A program made the translations under genes and the position numbers. This document shows, piece by piece, positions 38,000 through 51,900 of a DNA stretch of 64,000 nucleotides. The notes below the pieces were generated by a model, which searched no databases, was not told where the DNA came from, and was given only the letters and a program-made list of their open reading frames with translations. Position 1 is the stretch's first letter, and each line of letters opens with the position of its first letter. This stretch comes from Balanoglossus misakiensis (Eukaryota > Hemichordata): the NCBI GenBank assembly GCA_040954595.2, contig CM082586.2, positions 1,860,001 through 1,924,000 on the forward strand, given 5' to 3'.

Positions 38000-40900
38000 G
38001 TTGAGTTGATACCTGATCTCAAACGTACAAATCAGTGTTGACTGCCCTCTTGTGATGGATCCATTCCATAGTCAGCGTGCTTATCAGTGATGGATTGAAA
38101 GTACGCCATCTAATGACAGATTTATGGTCAGTGTTGATGCAAAACTATCCTTTTGGGACATTTCTGATTTATACGTACTCGAGTGCCATGGAAAAATGTA
38201 CATGATAAACACACTTTCTTGATTAAATAGAAGGTTAGGGTGCAACTGTACTTTGAGCGACCAGTTTCACAAGTTCTCTACCAGAATATGCCTGGGATAG
38301 ATATGGCTACCAGACAATCCATATTTCACTTTAGTTAGTAAATATGACAGCTTAGAAAGGAGACAGTGTTTCACGTCAATTTGTTTTACTTCTTACTCAA
38401 GCATTTAAAACTTGAAGTTAGAACTTCATCTTTGTGGACAAGTATGTCAAAGGTTGAAGCATTTACACGTACATGCAGTCAACTAGTGTGTCCCTTTATA
38501 CACTTTTGGTTATGACTGCATAGATGTCTCTTATCTGGTGATACACTCATGCATGGAATAGCATACAATCCAAGCATACAACGACTTGAGCTTGCTGACA
38601 GCCCCACACAAACCCTGGGACCTGAAACATATTCACCATCATTCATAATCTTGGCCTCTACTTGACGGATTTGCGTCATCAGTGCGCGATGTTTACAAGA
38701 GGGGAGAATATTTCCCAGATTACATACTAGTACACCAATGTCATATTACAGTGTATTTTGAGTGAATGGAGTGGTGTGCATGTGTTCACACTTGTTACCC
38801 AGTAACACTTCAGATTCCTGACACACACATATACGCTATTACAGTGGGCCATGATGTCAGTCGAGTCATAGGTTATACTGGTTCTGTGACCTCATTATAG
38901 TAACTGCCTGTGTGCACAAGTCGCAATGTTCGATGAGGGACAGTCCCACCCCCCACCCCCACAAAAAAAAATAACAACAACCACAACAAAACAAACAAAA
39001 CAAACAACTGAGCAAAGGTCTACTCTACTACTGGAATAGTACCTTTTCTGTCCAATGATCAACTGTCAAGGACTCATACCCCATTCCCCGAATCATATAC
39101 AATGGCCCTTCCCGAACTCTTCTATTTATACCACATTTATTTTTTAAAGTCCCTTCTTCAAGTCAACCATTGCATCAAGTTCGTTATTTTTTTAATATCT
39201 CGCCCATACGCTGCTAACCAAACATTGTTATTTCAGCTTCCCACAACATACGCCACTGAAAACACAACCGAAGAGAAAAGTCTACTCAAAGACAGAAACG
39301 TCAGAGTGAATAAACTTCACTTGTGGATCTAGCGTGGCCGTCCACGTCATTCAACTTGAACTCCAACCATGAGAAAACATGCCAATGTCTTGTTTATCAG
39401 AATGGGGTGTCATATTGGCCATTATCACCGTTTGAGAGCCAGGGCTTGGGTTGTCAAAAGATACGTACGATGACCACATGTGGAAAGATATAAGACTTCC
39501 TGGTCCCGCGCCCCGTTTTGAGAAAGCGCAGTACTAAAACCCTCTCCCAGAGAAAGCAAAGTCCTGGTACCATTACTGGGAGGTACTGGACATAAAAAAG
39601 CCAAAAGTGGTTAGTGTCAATGTTGTTCGTCCCAATCTGCCTCCCAGACAGGCTAAAATTGTCTGATAAGAGACCTGAAGAATTTCTGTAACAACCACAA
39701 GTGGAAAAATGTTTTTGAATGTCACAATCCAGTTTTGTGTATGATTGAAATGCTTGTACATGGCAAAATTCAGGTTCACCTTTCTCTTCGCTAAAAATCA
39801 AAAGTTTTGCGCATAAACATGATTCATCCACACCATCTGTCAAAGGTCTCTAGAAGGCCTGAACTTTCTGATAATATTATTTATTTTCTTTTGTTTCGTC
39901 CCCAATTGACGTTGCTGTCCCATCAAGGGATCTTATCTGTAGACCGTGCCTCCAAGCTACCTCATGGGAGTTGTTGATTTCAACCACACTGGCTGCGGGG
40001 AGTCTGTGGAATTTGAAAGATGCTGTGTGCAGTGGCATCTTGAGAGAGTTTGTGAAGTTGACCTTGTGATTTTGGGGGGAGATCGCTTTTTCTTCTCTCT
40101 CTCTCTGAGTCTCTCTCTCTCTCAGAGAAAGAAAATCCTGGTGTTTAATATAAAAAATCAATTGCGAAAGCAAAGTGGGCTTCAGTTTTGATGAAACTCT
40201 AGCCCAATAAAGGGACGCATGGTTTGTACACAGAGATGAACTCTGGTGGTATTTAAAGAGCAACTTCTCGGGTTACCACAAAGTGCACAGAAGCCATATA
40301 CTTGAGGTCCACCAGAGACGTCATGTCTGCAGAGTGTCCTGTCTCTGATAGAATACAGCCACCCTCCTTAAAGGAGCTCCAAATATGGTCTGCCGGGCTC
40401 ATCATCATAAATTATCCCCTCCCTGAAATCGTTAAGGAGGGTCTGCCTGGTTTTAATGGTTACTATGTATGGTAGTGCCAGTATTCCCCTCTGTCTGATC
40501 TCTAGTTTCACTGATGAAATGTATACAAATGTTCCAGCTGATAGGCTGGTAATTATGCTGGGCAAATCTATGTACATGATGAGGTTACCTAACATGTGTG
40601 TACACCACACAGACATCACCCCCTCCCCTCCCCACATCAAAGAGGGGGTACAACAAGTTAAGTAGAACTTTAGAGGGGAGATCCCTAGAGTTTGAAAGAG
40701 GTTATTGGCCTCAATTCTGTACAGAAAATCACTATAAATACACCAGAAAGTATTCCAATATTGTGAAATTCTTGCCGGGGGTTCAGACCCAGCCTGCAAA
40801 TTACAACAACCCTGACCGTGTACGTTCTTGGCCTTTAAATCTGGTTAATTGCGAAAGCAGGTCATGACAGAAATTCAACAATTATTTTGTCCAATCTTGA

Positions 40901-43120
40901 ATGAAGATTTCTACACATTATGGAAAATGATAACTTTCCAGTTGACTGTGAAGTGGCAGTTTAAAATGAAGACAGTTTCAAAAGTGTAATCATCTGTTAT
41001 AGTTAAGTTTAATTCCTATGAGATGGCAAGGATGTGCTTTAGTATCTGGTTGACTCCACTAGTTCAAGACGCTTTGGTCGTATACTACTGCAACTTGATC
41101 AATACTACTGTCAGTAATGGTACATGTATGAGTGAAGATGTATCCTTATGGATATCTAGAAGCCTTCAAGGCATTTCCTTCTTTTGGTATCAACTGAAAT
41201 ATCCCACGGCATCACAAGACATCGTTAAGACACTGAAAACCATACTGATTTTTCAATTAATTTAAAAATACATGTAAACCTATCACCCCCATTTCCCAGT
41301 GTGGAAGTCTGACAACGTCATTGAAAATCAATGGAGGTGGACCAAACCATATCGGTCATTACGGTGGGCGTAGAGGTGGAAAATCATCTTTGGTTGACTT
41401 TTTATTTTCTAGCTTACAAAACTGATAACCGAATCTTAATGTTCTGATTGTTCGTTATCGATATGGTTTTGAATCTCATCTTGGCCAATTTGACCGATAT
41501 CATGAACCACAGCAGGATTACTAAGTCATTGATGCAAGGTTTTTAAACACCCTATTAATAGCAGGCATATTTATAAAGTCATTTTTTTCAGAAATGAAGG
41601 TCAAACAAGACTGCATGAATTGATCATCCCATACATTAAGCCCTCCTGGGCGCCCAATACGAACATACTTGTTGCATAGAAGCAATGTAACGGAATTTGT
41701 ACGCTGCGAGATTTATTTTCGTATAAACACGAGAGAACTCAAGCGTTATTGTATCGCCCACCGTCACATCATAACTCTGGGTCACACTCTGCCTATTTAA
41801 GCAGACGTATCGCGCACTGATGAATACGTTCGCTGACAGTTCATTTGACCTCTGACCTTCTCCGACTCTGCAGAGCACGTTTTAAATTGGCAGAGTAATT
41901 TATGTCGTAGGCTCCCCTCGGTGGTGTCTGCCTGTAGAGGGCGATATCCACACGGGCCTAACCTCGTCACCACGTGAAAATGCAAGGGGGGCCCCTGCAG
42001 CACGCGTTTGCGGTGTATGTTTTGAAATCCGAGCACCTCAGTGTTGGCTTGCTAGCTATCAGTGGCCTCAGCACACTGGGATGGCTGATAACATCTCCTA
42101 CATACTGAGTGTTTACTAGACAGACACCACACAACCTGTCCGCATATGTCAACCTTCTTTAAACAACGCCTCTGTCATTAAAAGTCGGGTTCAGTCACCC
42201 AACCACTGCACTTTTCGCGGGGACAACTATAATCCCGGCAGCATACCTCAAGATGGATTTAACTGTCTCCTTAATTTACTACCCGTATTCATAAATTTCA
42301 CAGATACTTTCCTCTTGGTACTGATTTCCTCCCAGTCCCATAACTATTAAAGCAAGCTATGATCACTGACCAATATCCAGATACTACTCACTTTTGAACT
42401 AAACAGCTATGGCGCTTCAATTAATCAAGATGACCACCACAAATGACCATCTCCCCGGGGACATATTTGTACATACCGTCACCACTTGGTGCGATTTTTG
42501 TAATTTCTACATCAGAGTAGAAACAAAAACATCAGCGTTCCTTCGAGATCCCTATCTCCTTTCACGCATCTCAAGTGCTTTGCTTTTGTTCGTACTTTTC
42601 ACATGCCATTTGTGTTTTCTTAACATTTCACCAAGTGACACGTTTTAATTTTAGAAAGTCAATTGCTGGTTATATTTTCCAATTATTCTTAAAGAGCAGA
42701 AGGCAAAGTCCATCCAAGGAGACCCTGAAATATGATACCACTTGGAAACCGCGCTTAGAATGTGCACAAACAGACACATATCAGAACACTGATTGCATTT
42801 ATAATTTTATCGGTATCTATTAAACTACACTTCATCTGTTGGGTAACAAATATTAACTAGCTATTTGCCGTGATGTTGATCTTTATAAAAGCTTCCATAT
42901 GCTCATATTTTCTACTAACCTAGACTCTATTAAACATTATTGTTCATTATGACACTGAATGTATAACACACAGCTGTCTGTTCAGGAATGTATCCATCTC
43001 TTTTGTACTTCCAGCAAACTTCTTATTTATCAGTCATCCACAAAACTTATCCCACTTAGACCAATAAACAAAGTCAGGCTTAATGTGTCCACCTATGAAA
43101 TGTGGGAAGTAAATGCACAA
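38000..43120. other. Non-coding region upstream of CAP, part 1
   Basis: No exon with both splice support and a recognisable domain on either strand. Contains a CT/GA simple repeat (about 40097-40126), an A/C-rich run (38950-39010) and a possible diverged short repeat at 41278-41360 (CACCCCC...ATCAATGGAGG). It may be a CAP intron or intergenic DNA. Confidence 0.4.
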
Positions 43121-43126
43121 AGAAAC

Positions 43127-43227
43127 GAACAGGTGCCACATAGCTGCAGTGATTGTAGCAGGTTCTGCTAGGCTGGTCAAGCTAGCAGCATCCGCTACAA
43201 TCATTCCCGCTAGGTGCCACACTGTTG
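43127..43227. ncRNA. Long hairpin of pre-miRNA size (candidate)
   Basis: The 5' arm (about 43127-43172, containing GTGATTGTAGCAGG and TCTGCTAGG) pairs with the 3' arm (about 43181-43227, containing GCTAGCAGCA and CGCTACAATCAT) over roughly 45 bases with scattered mismatches and a loop of about 8 bases. Size and shape suit a miRNA precursor on either strand, but a small foldback repeat is equally possible. I recognise no known mature miRNA. Confidence 0.35.
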
Positions 43228-46200
43228 CCTGTTGGTGTCTTTCAGTTGTAATAGACTGCCGCAACCCATCACTGTCCTTGCCTTCTACTAAAGACAGCTG
43301 AGAGGTGTCATCTTTGTTTTAAATGAATCATTTACAAGAGCAGTGTGATGCCAGGGTGAAGATTGATTGCACTGCGTCACCAAACAGCTGGACACTGAAA
43401 TTGCTCATCTTCAATCGCTACCACGTAATCAGTCTCCCCCCCCCCCCTTCACACCACCACACACGAACAGATGACAGAAGATGATGAGATCATTATCTCA
43501 CTGATGTTCACCTTGATTGCGATCAGTCCTTGAGCTGTGACGTGCAGCGTCAAACCTCAAGTCACTTTTCATGAAAGACCCTTGCTGTTTGAAAGCCACA
43601 AGAAGTTCTTCAGTGCATACGCATAATATGAAAATGTACCCAGGACCAAATTTCTGGTCCGCAAGACACGACAGATGTTGACCAGTCTGAAAAAGGGGAC
43701 ATTGTCCTTGTATCACTGATTGTCCTCTGTGTCAGATAATCTTTTATTCCTGATCAGGTATCATTTGCGTCAATCAATTGTGCCCGGTGGAACACAAACT
43801 GACGTATATTATTTAATTGCGACAGAATTGTTTTGTCGTTAATACCATGAATTACGTCAGACGCAACAGTCTGGTATTCACAATGGCATAAGTAACTTAT
43901 CACATGAAGAAAAAAAAGACCGCGATAATGTCAAAAGTTAGCAAGCTAATGTCTTGTTGATCGAGATCTTAAACACATCAAGGGGGACTTCTTTTCAAAC
44001 AGGAGGCCAGTAAAATCCTTGCCACATGTATTCATATTAGTCAGTCTGTCTGTCGGTCTGCATATCTACCCCAAAGTGAGATCAATTCTTTACGAACACT
44101 ATGAAGTCTGTGAGTGTATGAAAACAGAGCACCACAAAATGTTTGAGATGCAAACATTCCATACCACCACACTATGAAAACAAAACTGCAGAGAATATGG
44201 CTTATAATTAAGAGCCAACACAAACAGGGTTAGTTTTCTGTATAAACACACACATGCTCACCATCAGTGCAACATCCAATGCCAATGCAAAGAACCAAAA
44301 TAGCATATATACTGCTGTCCCTAGAGTGTGAAGAAAATTGGTACATGATTAAGGAACCCTGGTAACACCTTGACTGCTACCGTTGATAATGACTACATTG
44401 ATATACCCAGGGGAACCATAGCAACGATTACCTGCGTGCCACCATAATGCCAAATAGGACCAAAAACTTGCCACACTCTCAGATTATTACCAAGTGGGGA
44501 AAGCGCAAACAAAGTTTCTCAAGAAAATTGCACACATTGAAAATTGCTCTTGTCCACGTGATTTATATTTTCAACATCCATCCATGAAATTCTAGTGTTT
44601 AAAAGAGGTAAAAACACTGGGATAGACATCAGACTCGCACCAAACAACACGTAAACCACCACATCAAGTTCACCTATATTTAGCTTCAGCAACAGAAACA
44701 TTTTTGGGGGAACATAAGTCTCATTGAGGCATTTCACGTTACCATTATTTTAAATGGAGTGCATAAATACTTCAAGCAAGTGTCCAGCTAACTAATATAA
44801 CCATCTCTTAAAAGGAGCTGCCTGCACCCGCAGCAAATGTCCATTTGGACAAAAATAACAGAAATGCCACAACGCGATTGACAGTCCATATTAAATAATG
44901 ATCTCCACTGACCCGCCCTCTTGCTGAAGTAATACATCAATTTCGCGAAAACATTAACCCGGCCTGCATACTAACGGTAATTTGTTAATTAAAGTTAGGG
45001 TCCTCTAAATTGCTGACGTTGTGTGTCATGTGATACCAGCAGGTGGTCGTCAGGCACGGCTGTGACACCTGTTTTTACGTTCGATCTCCACCAATCATCA
45101 GCTGAGGGGGTGGTGGGGGACTTGTGGAAATTCCATCCTCCTTGAATTTTACGGTATTTGGATTCCCCGCTTGATTGGGGGTGAGGGACCCGGCTGTGCC
45201 TGAAAGGGGGACATTCTGATGCCGTTGTTTGTCACTTCCGACAGTGGTCAGTTCTCTGACGTCAAGTCAGTTGTACGTTCACGCATGACTTGGCATTGTA
45301 CATGGCCAACACGACTGCGATAATGCGATATACAACCATCAGGTCAGCGAGCACGACTGACTACATCAAAAGCCACTCATGTAATAGAGAGAGACAGGAA
45401 CATTTGGATCGTTGAAATTATGAAAGTTATCTCCATCAGCAATGATGAGCAGAGGGGCATTTATCTATTGGCACATGCTATGCAAGATAGCACCAAACTT
45501 TAATAGCATCAACATTTCTGGATGAAGCCCTTCTCCTCTCCCCCACCCCCACCCCCACAATTATCCTCTAACAATCAACTTGTATCTTGGGGAGAAATTC
45601 ATTTGTCTGCAATTAAGGTGCAAGATGTATGTATGACGACAAAAAATAAGAACCACGACCAGTGTACGATTTGCACTGGTTGACATGATAGTTGAAGATC
45701 ATGACAATAGGAAACTTTTAATGTCATATGCACAATTTGGTCATTACCATATAATTACCTAGATTCCAGCTAATAACTCGTGCGATTCTCGACAGATGGT
45801 GTGATACACATTTCGCTTTTATTGTCACAAGTGTCCTTTAGTGATTGGCCAGTCAATGACTCTCCATAAAGTACAGTTTTATTTCCCTAGATGCGTCTGT
45901 TGTATGTCAAAAATTTGGCATGTAATGTGATGATAATGACGCAGGTAGCAGTTTATAGGAAGAGAACATCACATGACGAACTTCCAAAGTCCCCCCCCCC
46001 CCCCCCCTCTCTCCGAACTACTGAGACAAAGGAACAATCTGGCTATGGAATGGCATGCCGGGAGCGCAGAGAATGCAGAATTCCGGGAATGCTCGGAATG
46101 CTGTCAGAGCCGAAGCAGCAAGCTGTGGACATCCTGCTACAGACCGCTCCGCTCACCACACGGAGATCTTTCAGAAAGGTCACGCCACCAACTCATCTCC

Positions 46201-48660
46201 CAGTTGCCGTGACACACGCGAAACGGCCGGTCCATTTTCGATCTCACTACGTCATCAAAAAAAATAATACTGGGAGAGCTTTGACTTTGCAGGGATAGTT
46301 GAAAAGCTAAGGACCTAAATATACCTCTTTAGGATGTTAAGCTGAGGGCTTGAAGCCCTGCTACCTTGTAAGTGCCTAGTGTGCTGTGACAATCTCTCGT
46401 GATATGAAGTGGCGTGTTTGCATGGACTTAGTTTTTTTTGACGCATGTTTTCTTTTGATTTCCTCACTTTTTTCACCAATTCTTTCACTATTCTTTACTT
46501 ATTTTCTTTCGTTTCTGTGTTTTGGTTTGCATAAGTTTGGATTTCATCTTTTTTTGTTCAAAACATCTCACACCGACCGACCTTGATGTCGGTGTAAACA
46601 ACATGTCTGTCTGTCTGAACGCGGAGACTGCTCGCGAGATATTTGAAAGTATAGACATCAATAAATTCTTGACTTTGCAAGCATACAGGAAGTAAAAACT
46701 TTTCCCAGGTACCTGCCCCGCAGTCTGCTTTTCCAGAAATAAAAACACCAGCTAAAAATTTACTCTGTCTAAAAAAATTCAGGAAATAATCAAACAAACT
46801 GCCATGCCAATCAGCTGTTCAAATTTCATAAAGTTCCAATGCCCATGGATTCTGTACATAGCTTTTTTTCCCAGTGTATGTTTATTAATAACCTCTGTGA
46901 CAATTCAGGCAAACTGAACTCAGTAGGAACCGTCCCAGATGTGGTGTCATGTCCCTGAAATGCCCGCTTCAGCAAATTCAGATCATGGCATACCGTGAAT
47001 TCTGAATCCAATATGGTTGACCACTCATGTCGTTTTTGACATGTTGCAGCAGTATAGCAAAGCACAACCCTAAAACGAGCTACAATCTTTACTGAGAAGA
47101 ATCACTCTGTTTCTCCAATACCCATGCAAAATACACTTGAATTAGGGTTTTGATCGCCGTAAAGAAAACAGCAACTTTTTCGGTATGGTCAGTTTTAATC
47201 GCCCAATAAAGGTTAATGACGTATAACCTCCAAGTTTTATATTTGACCACATTCCCTGAAGCGACGTGATGGGTGAAGTTTCTTTATGGATGTCGACATA
47301 ATTTCGGGTCTGAAATCCCATCCTGCAAATGATATTTAAGATGGTCAATTTGGAAACCATTAATGTTTATCTTTTTGAATTAATGGGGCTGTATAAAGTT
47401 CACTTTACGGTGATTGCTTCATAAGAAAGCAAAGTCCGTCAAGTGAACTTTCGGATTAATTGGTCCTCTTGTCCAGTATAAGATTGTATTGATAAAACTT
47501 GCCACATTTAAATGCAACTGGTTCTAGGATATGTACCATCTGTTTTCACCTTTGAGTCCTTCTCCTCATCAGTACTTAGAATAAACACCCCTGTTGCCCC
47601 AAAATAACTATGTGCCACTCACAGATGCTTTCATATTCCCACTCCATCAAGTGCAAATTGTGGTCATGAATTTTTTATTATGGACCCGTTTGGCACGGAC
47701 AATCACCATCATTGATTGTATCAATGAACGGTCAGTAATGACTTCTTGCCTTACACATTAGAAGCTGATAAACACACGTTCCCGACCCCACTCAGGGTTT
47801 AAAGAGATCATTTATACAGCAGTGGTAGCTAAAACCTAACACCTTGGATGAAACCTACTGTGTGAAAGTTTCGCTCAATTTATTGGCGATACGATTACTG
47901 AATGTAAAGTTCAGATCAGATGGATCATTTTTTGTTGTTACAAGGAGAGCTTAGAGGCCTTTGACATTCGTGCGACAATGAATTTTTTGAGGAGGGTAGA
48001 AGCAACGTCCAGTCTGAGGTCAGCCGTTTGATGAGCACAGCTGATATGAGCTGGTATAATCTCACCTCCACAGGCAGCAAGGAATGTCAGGCTGCCCTGA
48101 CAAGTGATGTCAATAACAACAGGGTATCTACATCTATTTGCACCATCAGCAACCTTTAAGGACACCCTCTCATGAAAACAACCCCCGACAGCAAATCTGT
48201 GATAATATCCCCCCCCCCCCCATGTCATCACAATCTATACATCATGAAAAAGTGATAAGATGTTTATGTGTGTTTGTGACGTGGTAGCAATGATATTACT
48301 GTCTGTATGACGTCTGAGGCTCGGTACATTTTGGTGTCAAATTTAAGCATAAAATTACACATTTTTCACGCCTTGTCTGTTTCAGTAATGTAAAGTATTT
48401 TGGAGCGTGCCAGCTGAATCCATATGCTTATTTCGGGAGGGGCTGTAACGTTTATGAATGTCAACCAACTGGTTATGGCCTTCAATGCAGTGGTATCTTA
48501 CATGCCTGGACGTTGACATGTGACCAATGGGTCGGAGAATTTGAAGAAGAACATCTTGGTCAATTTTCCAGGTCATTGGAGCATGCATCTCGGGCGCAAT
48601 ACTGTCGTTGAGGCAGACTGCATGAGTTCCACATTGCTACAATGAATGTTAATTAAAAGA
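43228..48660. other. Non-coding region, part 2
   Basis: C-rich homopolymer runs at about 43436-43447, 45990-46007 and 48210-48220. A 135-codon open frame at 45891-46298 overlaps one of these runs and resembles no protein. Nothing else supported. Confidence 0.4.
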
Positions 48661-48669
48661 CTTCTTTCA

Positions 48670-48905
48670 AATTTGTCAGCCCACTCTCAACCCATTACAG
48701 CCCATGTACCAACCCAGAGTTGGCTCAGTATCAACCTCTTATAAACCCTATGGCACCCATCAACCCATAGTCAGCCCAGATCAACAGTGGCTAAAAAATC
48801 AACATATTGTTAACCCTCCTTTAGCCTAATGCCAAATAAGTGTTAGCCCAGAGCTGGCCCAATGGTAGCTATAAGTATTTGCCCAACATTAACAAGCCAA
48901 CCAAC
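48670..48905. repeat. Degenerate CAACCCA/CAGCCCA tandem repeat
   Basis: About 235 bases built of loosely repeated units such as TCAGCCCA, TCAACCCA, CAGCCCAT and CAACCCAG at irregular 10-20 base spacing. The pattern suggests an old, decayed minisatellite. Confidence 0.5.
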
Positions 48906-51900
48906 GACTGGTGGGTAAAAACAACAATCCAATAATGCAGTAACAGGGGTAATTATCCAAAACAAAAGTTTTCCAAAAGCAATATTAGGACAGGGTTTAT
49001 TCTCTGGTCAGTGCACTATAATTCTCTCACAATGACCCTTACTTGCACTATTCTGCGTTTCCTATATTAGGAAATGTTATAGCACCAAGTGTATTGTAAT
49101 GATCACTGCGTATGGGCAGCATTTGACTATTATACGCTTGGAAGGGCAAAAATGTCCACTGGATGTGTGTCAGTTTTTATGTCAGAGCAATGAAATGTTC
49201 AGAGTAGTCTTTATAGGCACGGGTGCACATATCGAAAGATAACATATAATTTTTATCAGTTTGTTGTGTAATTTTTATCAATTTAATAGAATTTAATAGG
49301 TTAGGTTGCTGCCACAGACAGCTGCTCGTTATGAAGTGAATGCTGGTGATGAGCTGGTTAGTTGGTCAGTCCAGCTGAGTTGTTGGATTTCTTGGTTAGA
49401 TTGGTATGTCCACATAATCAGCCAATGACAGGCTGGCGTTAGATGGTGAAACATCCTCCTTGTCCTTTGCTTGAATGTCAAGGTCAGTCTGACCTCGACT
49501 ATCACCCAACGTTGCAACAGCCAAGTTAAATTATGTGAACAGCAGGAATGAATCATCTACTTTATGCTTCAAGTTTTTGAAGATATTCTGTTGAATGTTT
49601 TTAATATCAAAGTGGTTCCCGTCGTCTTATCAAGCAATATCTTGTCAAGTATTAGAACCCCTCAACCCCAAAAGATAAATGACTCGGGCTGTTTTAGTTG
49701 TTTTTGCTATTTTGACACGTGGCAGATGGCACCACTATTTTGTTTTCCAAGACAGTAAAGTCATGACATCGTCCATCTCCTAGGGACAGGACATGTCTGT
49801 GGTGTCAGTTTCAGATCGGCGCAGCCACGCAGATGAAAAGTACGACTGCCTTATTCCGCAGTCCAATATCACACTACACAGCTCAATTACAAGCAAAGCA
49901 ACCGTCAGATTGTGATCATGGGATATTTCTGTCTGCATACACACACACGAACCACAAAAAGTATGTCTGGATAAACCTAGGATTTCATCTGCTGATTTCA
50001 TTTCTTCTGCATGCACTGTTTGTCATCAGTCAGTCAGCTGTGGTCATTACACCAGCAGTGTCTCATTTTTTACAATCGCCTCGTTTATTTTTGTCGCAGT
50101 CGATCTAGTCAGCGCTATAAACACCAACACAGCGAGAAGGTCAAACGAAGAGACAAATGGAATATCTATTTATCATCCTGTCTGACGCTGCTTTCAAAAT
50201 TTGCAAAGGAACCGCAAGAAAAAAAACTTCCATACAAAAAAATTAAGCCGTAAGGCGATCGATAGAAATTTGATGCAAACACAAATTGAAGCGTTGACAG
50301 GACATTTCTGACAGTGAAAAATGAATGTCAATAATACTGCAGTCTGCAGGGACAAGCATAATATTTGCAGAAGGCTCGCTTTAACACTCTTGAACTAAAA
50401 AGTAAGTTGGACATTTCAGAGTTTCAACTTTACTAAGCACCCAGCAGAGGTCTACACTGGCATATTTGATGCAGTCACTTTCTACGATCGCAAGCGATGT
50501 CATTGCTGTTATTCGAACTATGGTTAATTATGACTGTCAGTTCGCCATGTAACAGGTTATAGCTCTCAGCAGGTTGCCAACCTATCATTTCAGACCACGG
50601 GCAAACCAACTGACATCATTAACGTCTCATCGCGGTTCCGCATCAAACAATAATTTCTCTCACTTGTTGCCGTCTGCCTCGGTCAAACGTTTCTCTGATA
50701 TCACCATTTGAATGCCACTTTGATATTCAGCAATAAATTTACCAATATAACACATAACTGAACTGAGTCCGATATAAACTGTCATGCATAGTCAAATTTT
50801 CCAGATAAGCGACGGAGGCCGAAAACTCAGTTGTTATTTCAACGATTTGAGTTTTGCTTTGTTTTCAGAAAATGATACCTGAATATTCTGGATATCTCAG
50901 AAGTAGCAACACAGACAGGGAATCAGGAATGCTACATTCAAGTATTCATGACAAAATAGCTTTCATGCAAGTACCTCAACGTTTTGTTTACGATATTTTA
51001 GTTATTGTTTAAAATTTCAGTTGTTCATACGTGCATGATAGCAACACAGATAAACATACATGTAATCCAACAATATGGCCTATCTTTAAAAGGTCCAGTA
51101 GTTTAATGTATTCAGAACGAGATCACCTGGATGTGTATACAAGTACAAGACAAATAATATACGGGTGCCACACTCAAATATGGCCGCTGCCAATTGTCGT
51201 ACCACAGTAAAAGGCTGTATTATTTATTTGATAGACAGGATTCAAAGACCACCTGGCAAAATTGGAAGATATTTTGAGGTCAACAAATTACTGAGAGCTG
51301 CAGAGCAATCAGCAATGAGCTCTGAGAATAGCTGCGGTTTGTTTTTGATGACCACAGGAAGCATGCCATCTTCACCTGTCCTGGTCGTCACTCACATGAC
51401 GAGAGATAACGCAGCCATACACACCCCTATCTCTATTTCCATAAACATGGCCACAGGGGAGGACAGCTTTCTGTCGTCATACCCTGGTGGTTTGACGTGA
51501 CAATGACGCGATGGTGATGACAAAAATAACCACCACCACTGGACACCCGGTGATCCCAAAACCCAAATACCTTTTCCGTACAGATCTGCGAGAGATTGAC
51601 ATCTGAGCCTAACAAGCTTGTAGTGCAAATGTCATCCACTAAAACCGAGAAACTGATCTTTGCCCAGTGGCAGTGGCTGTAGTCTTCATTACGGTGATGC
51701 TGAAAATTTTCATCATTGACTCCAGAGAAAACGTTTCAGCGAACACAACAATATTCAGTTTGCGACACAAGTCCAGGTACACATCTGAAGTGATAGCTGG
51801 GAGCAATCAAAAAATCTACCATACATGCAAGTTACGTTGAACTCGAGTTCCAAAAGGTACTAGTACTTCCAAAAGGGCAACTGTACTTTCAGATATGTGT

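Noticed and set aside
41278-41360. Further copy of the short inverted-repeat family
   Set aside because: Shares only the CACCCCC start and an ATCAATGGAGG block; ends are not recognisable, so not counted.
45891-46298. 135-codon open frame with a polyproline run
   Set aside because: The prolines come from a poly-C homopolymer run; the overlapping frames are also open and none resembles a protein.
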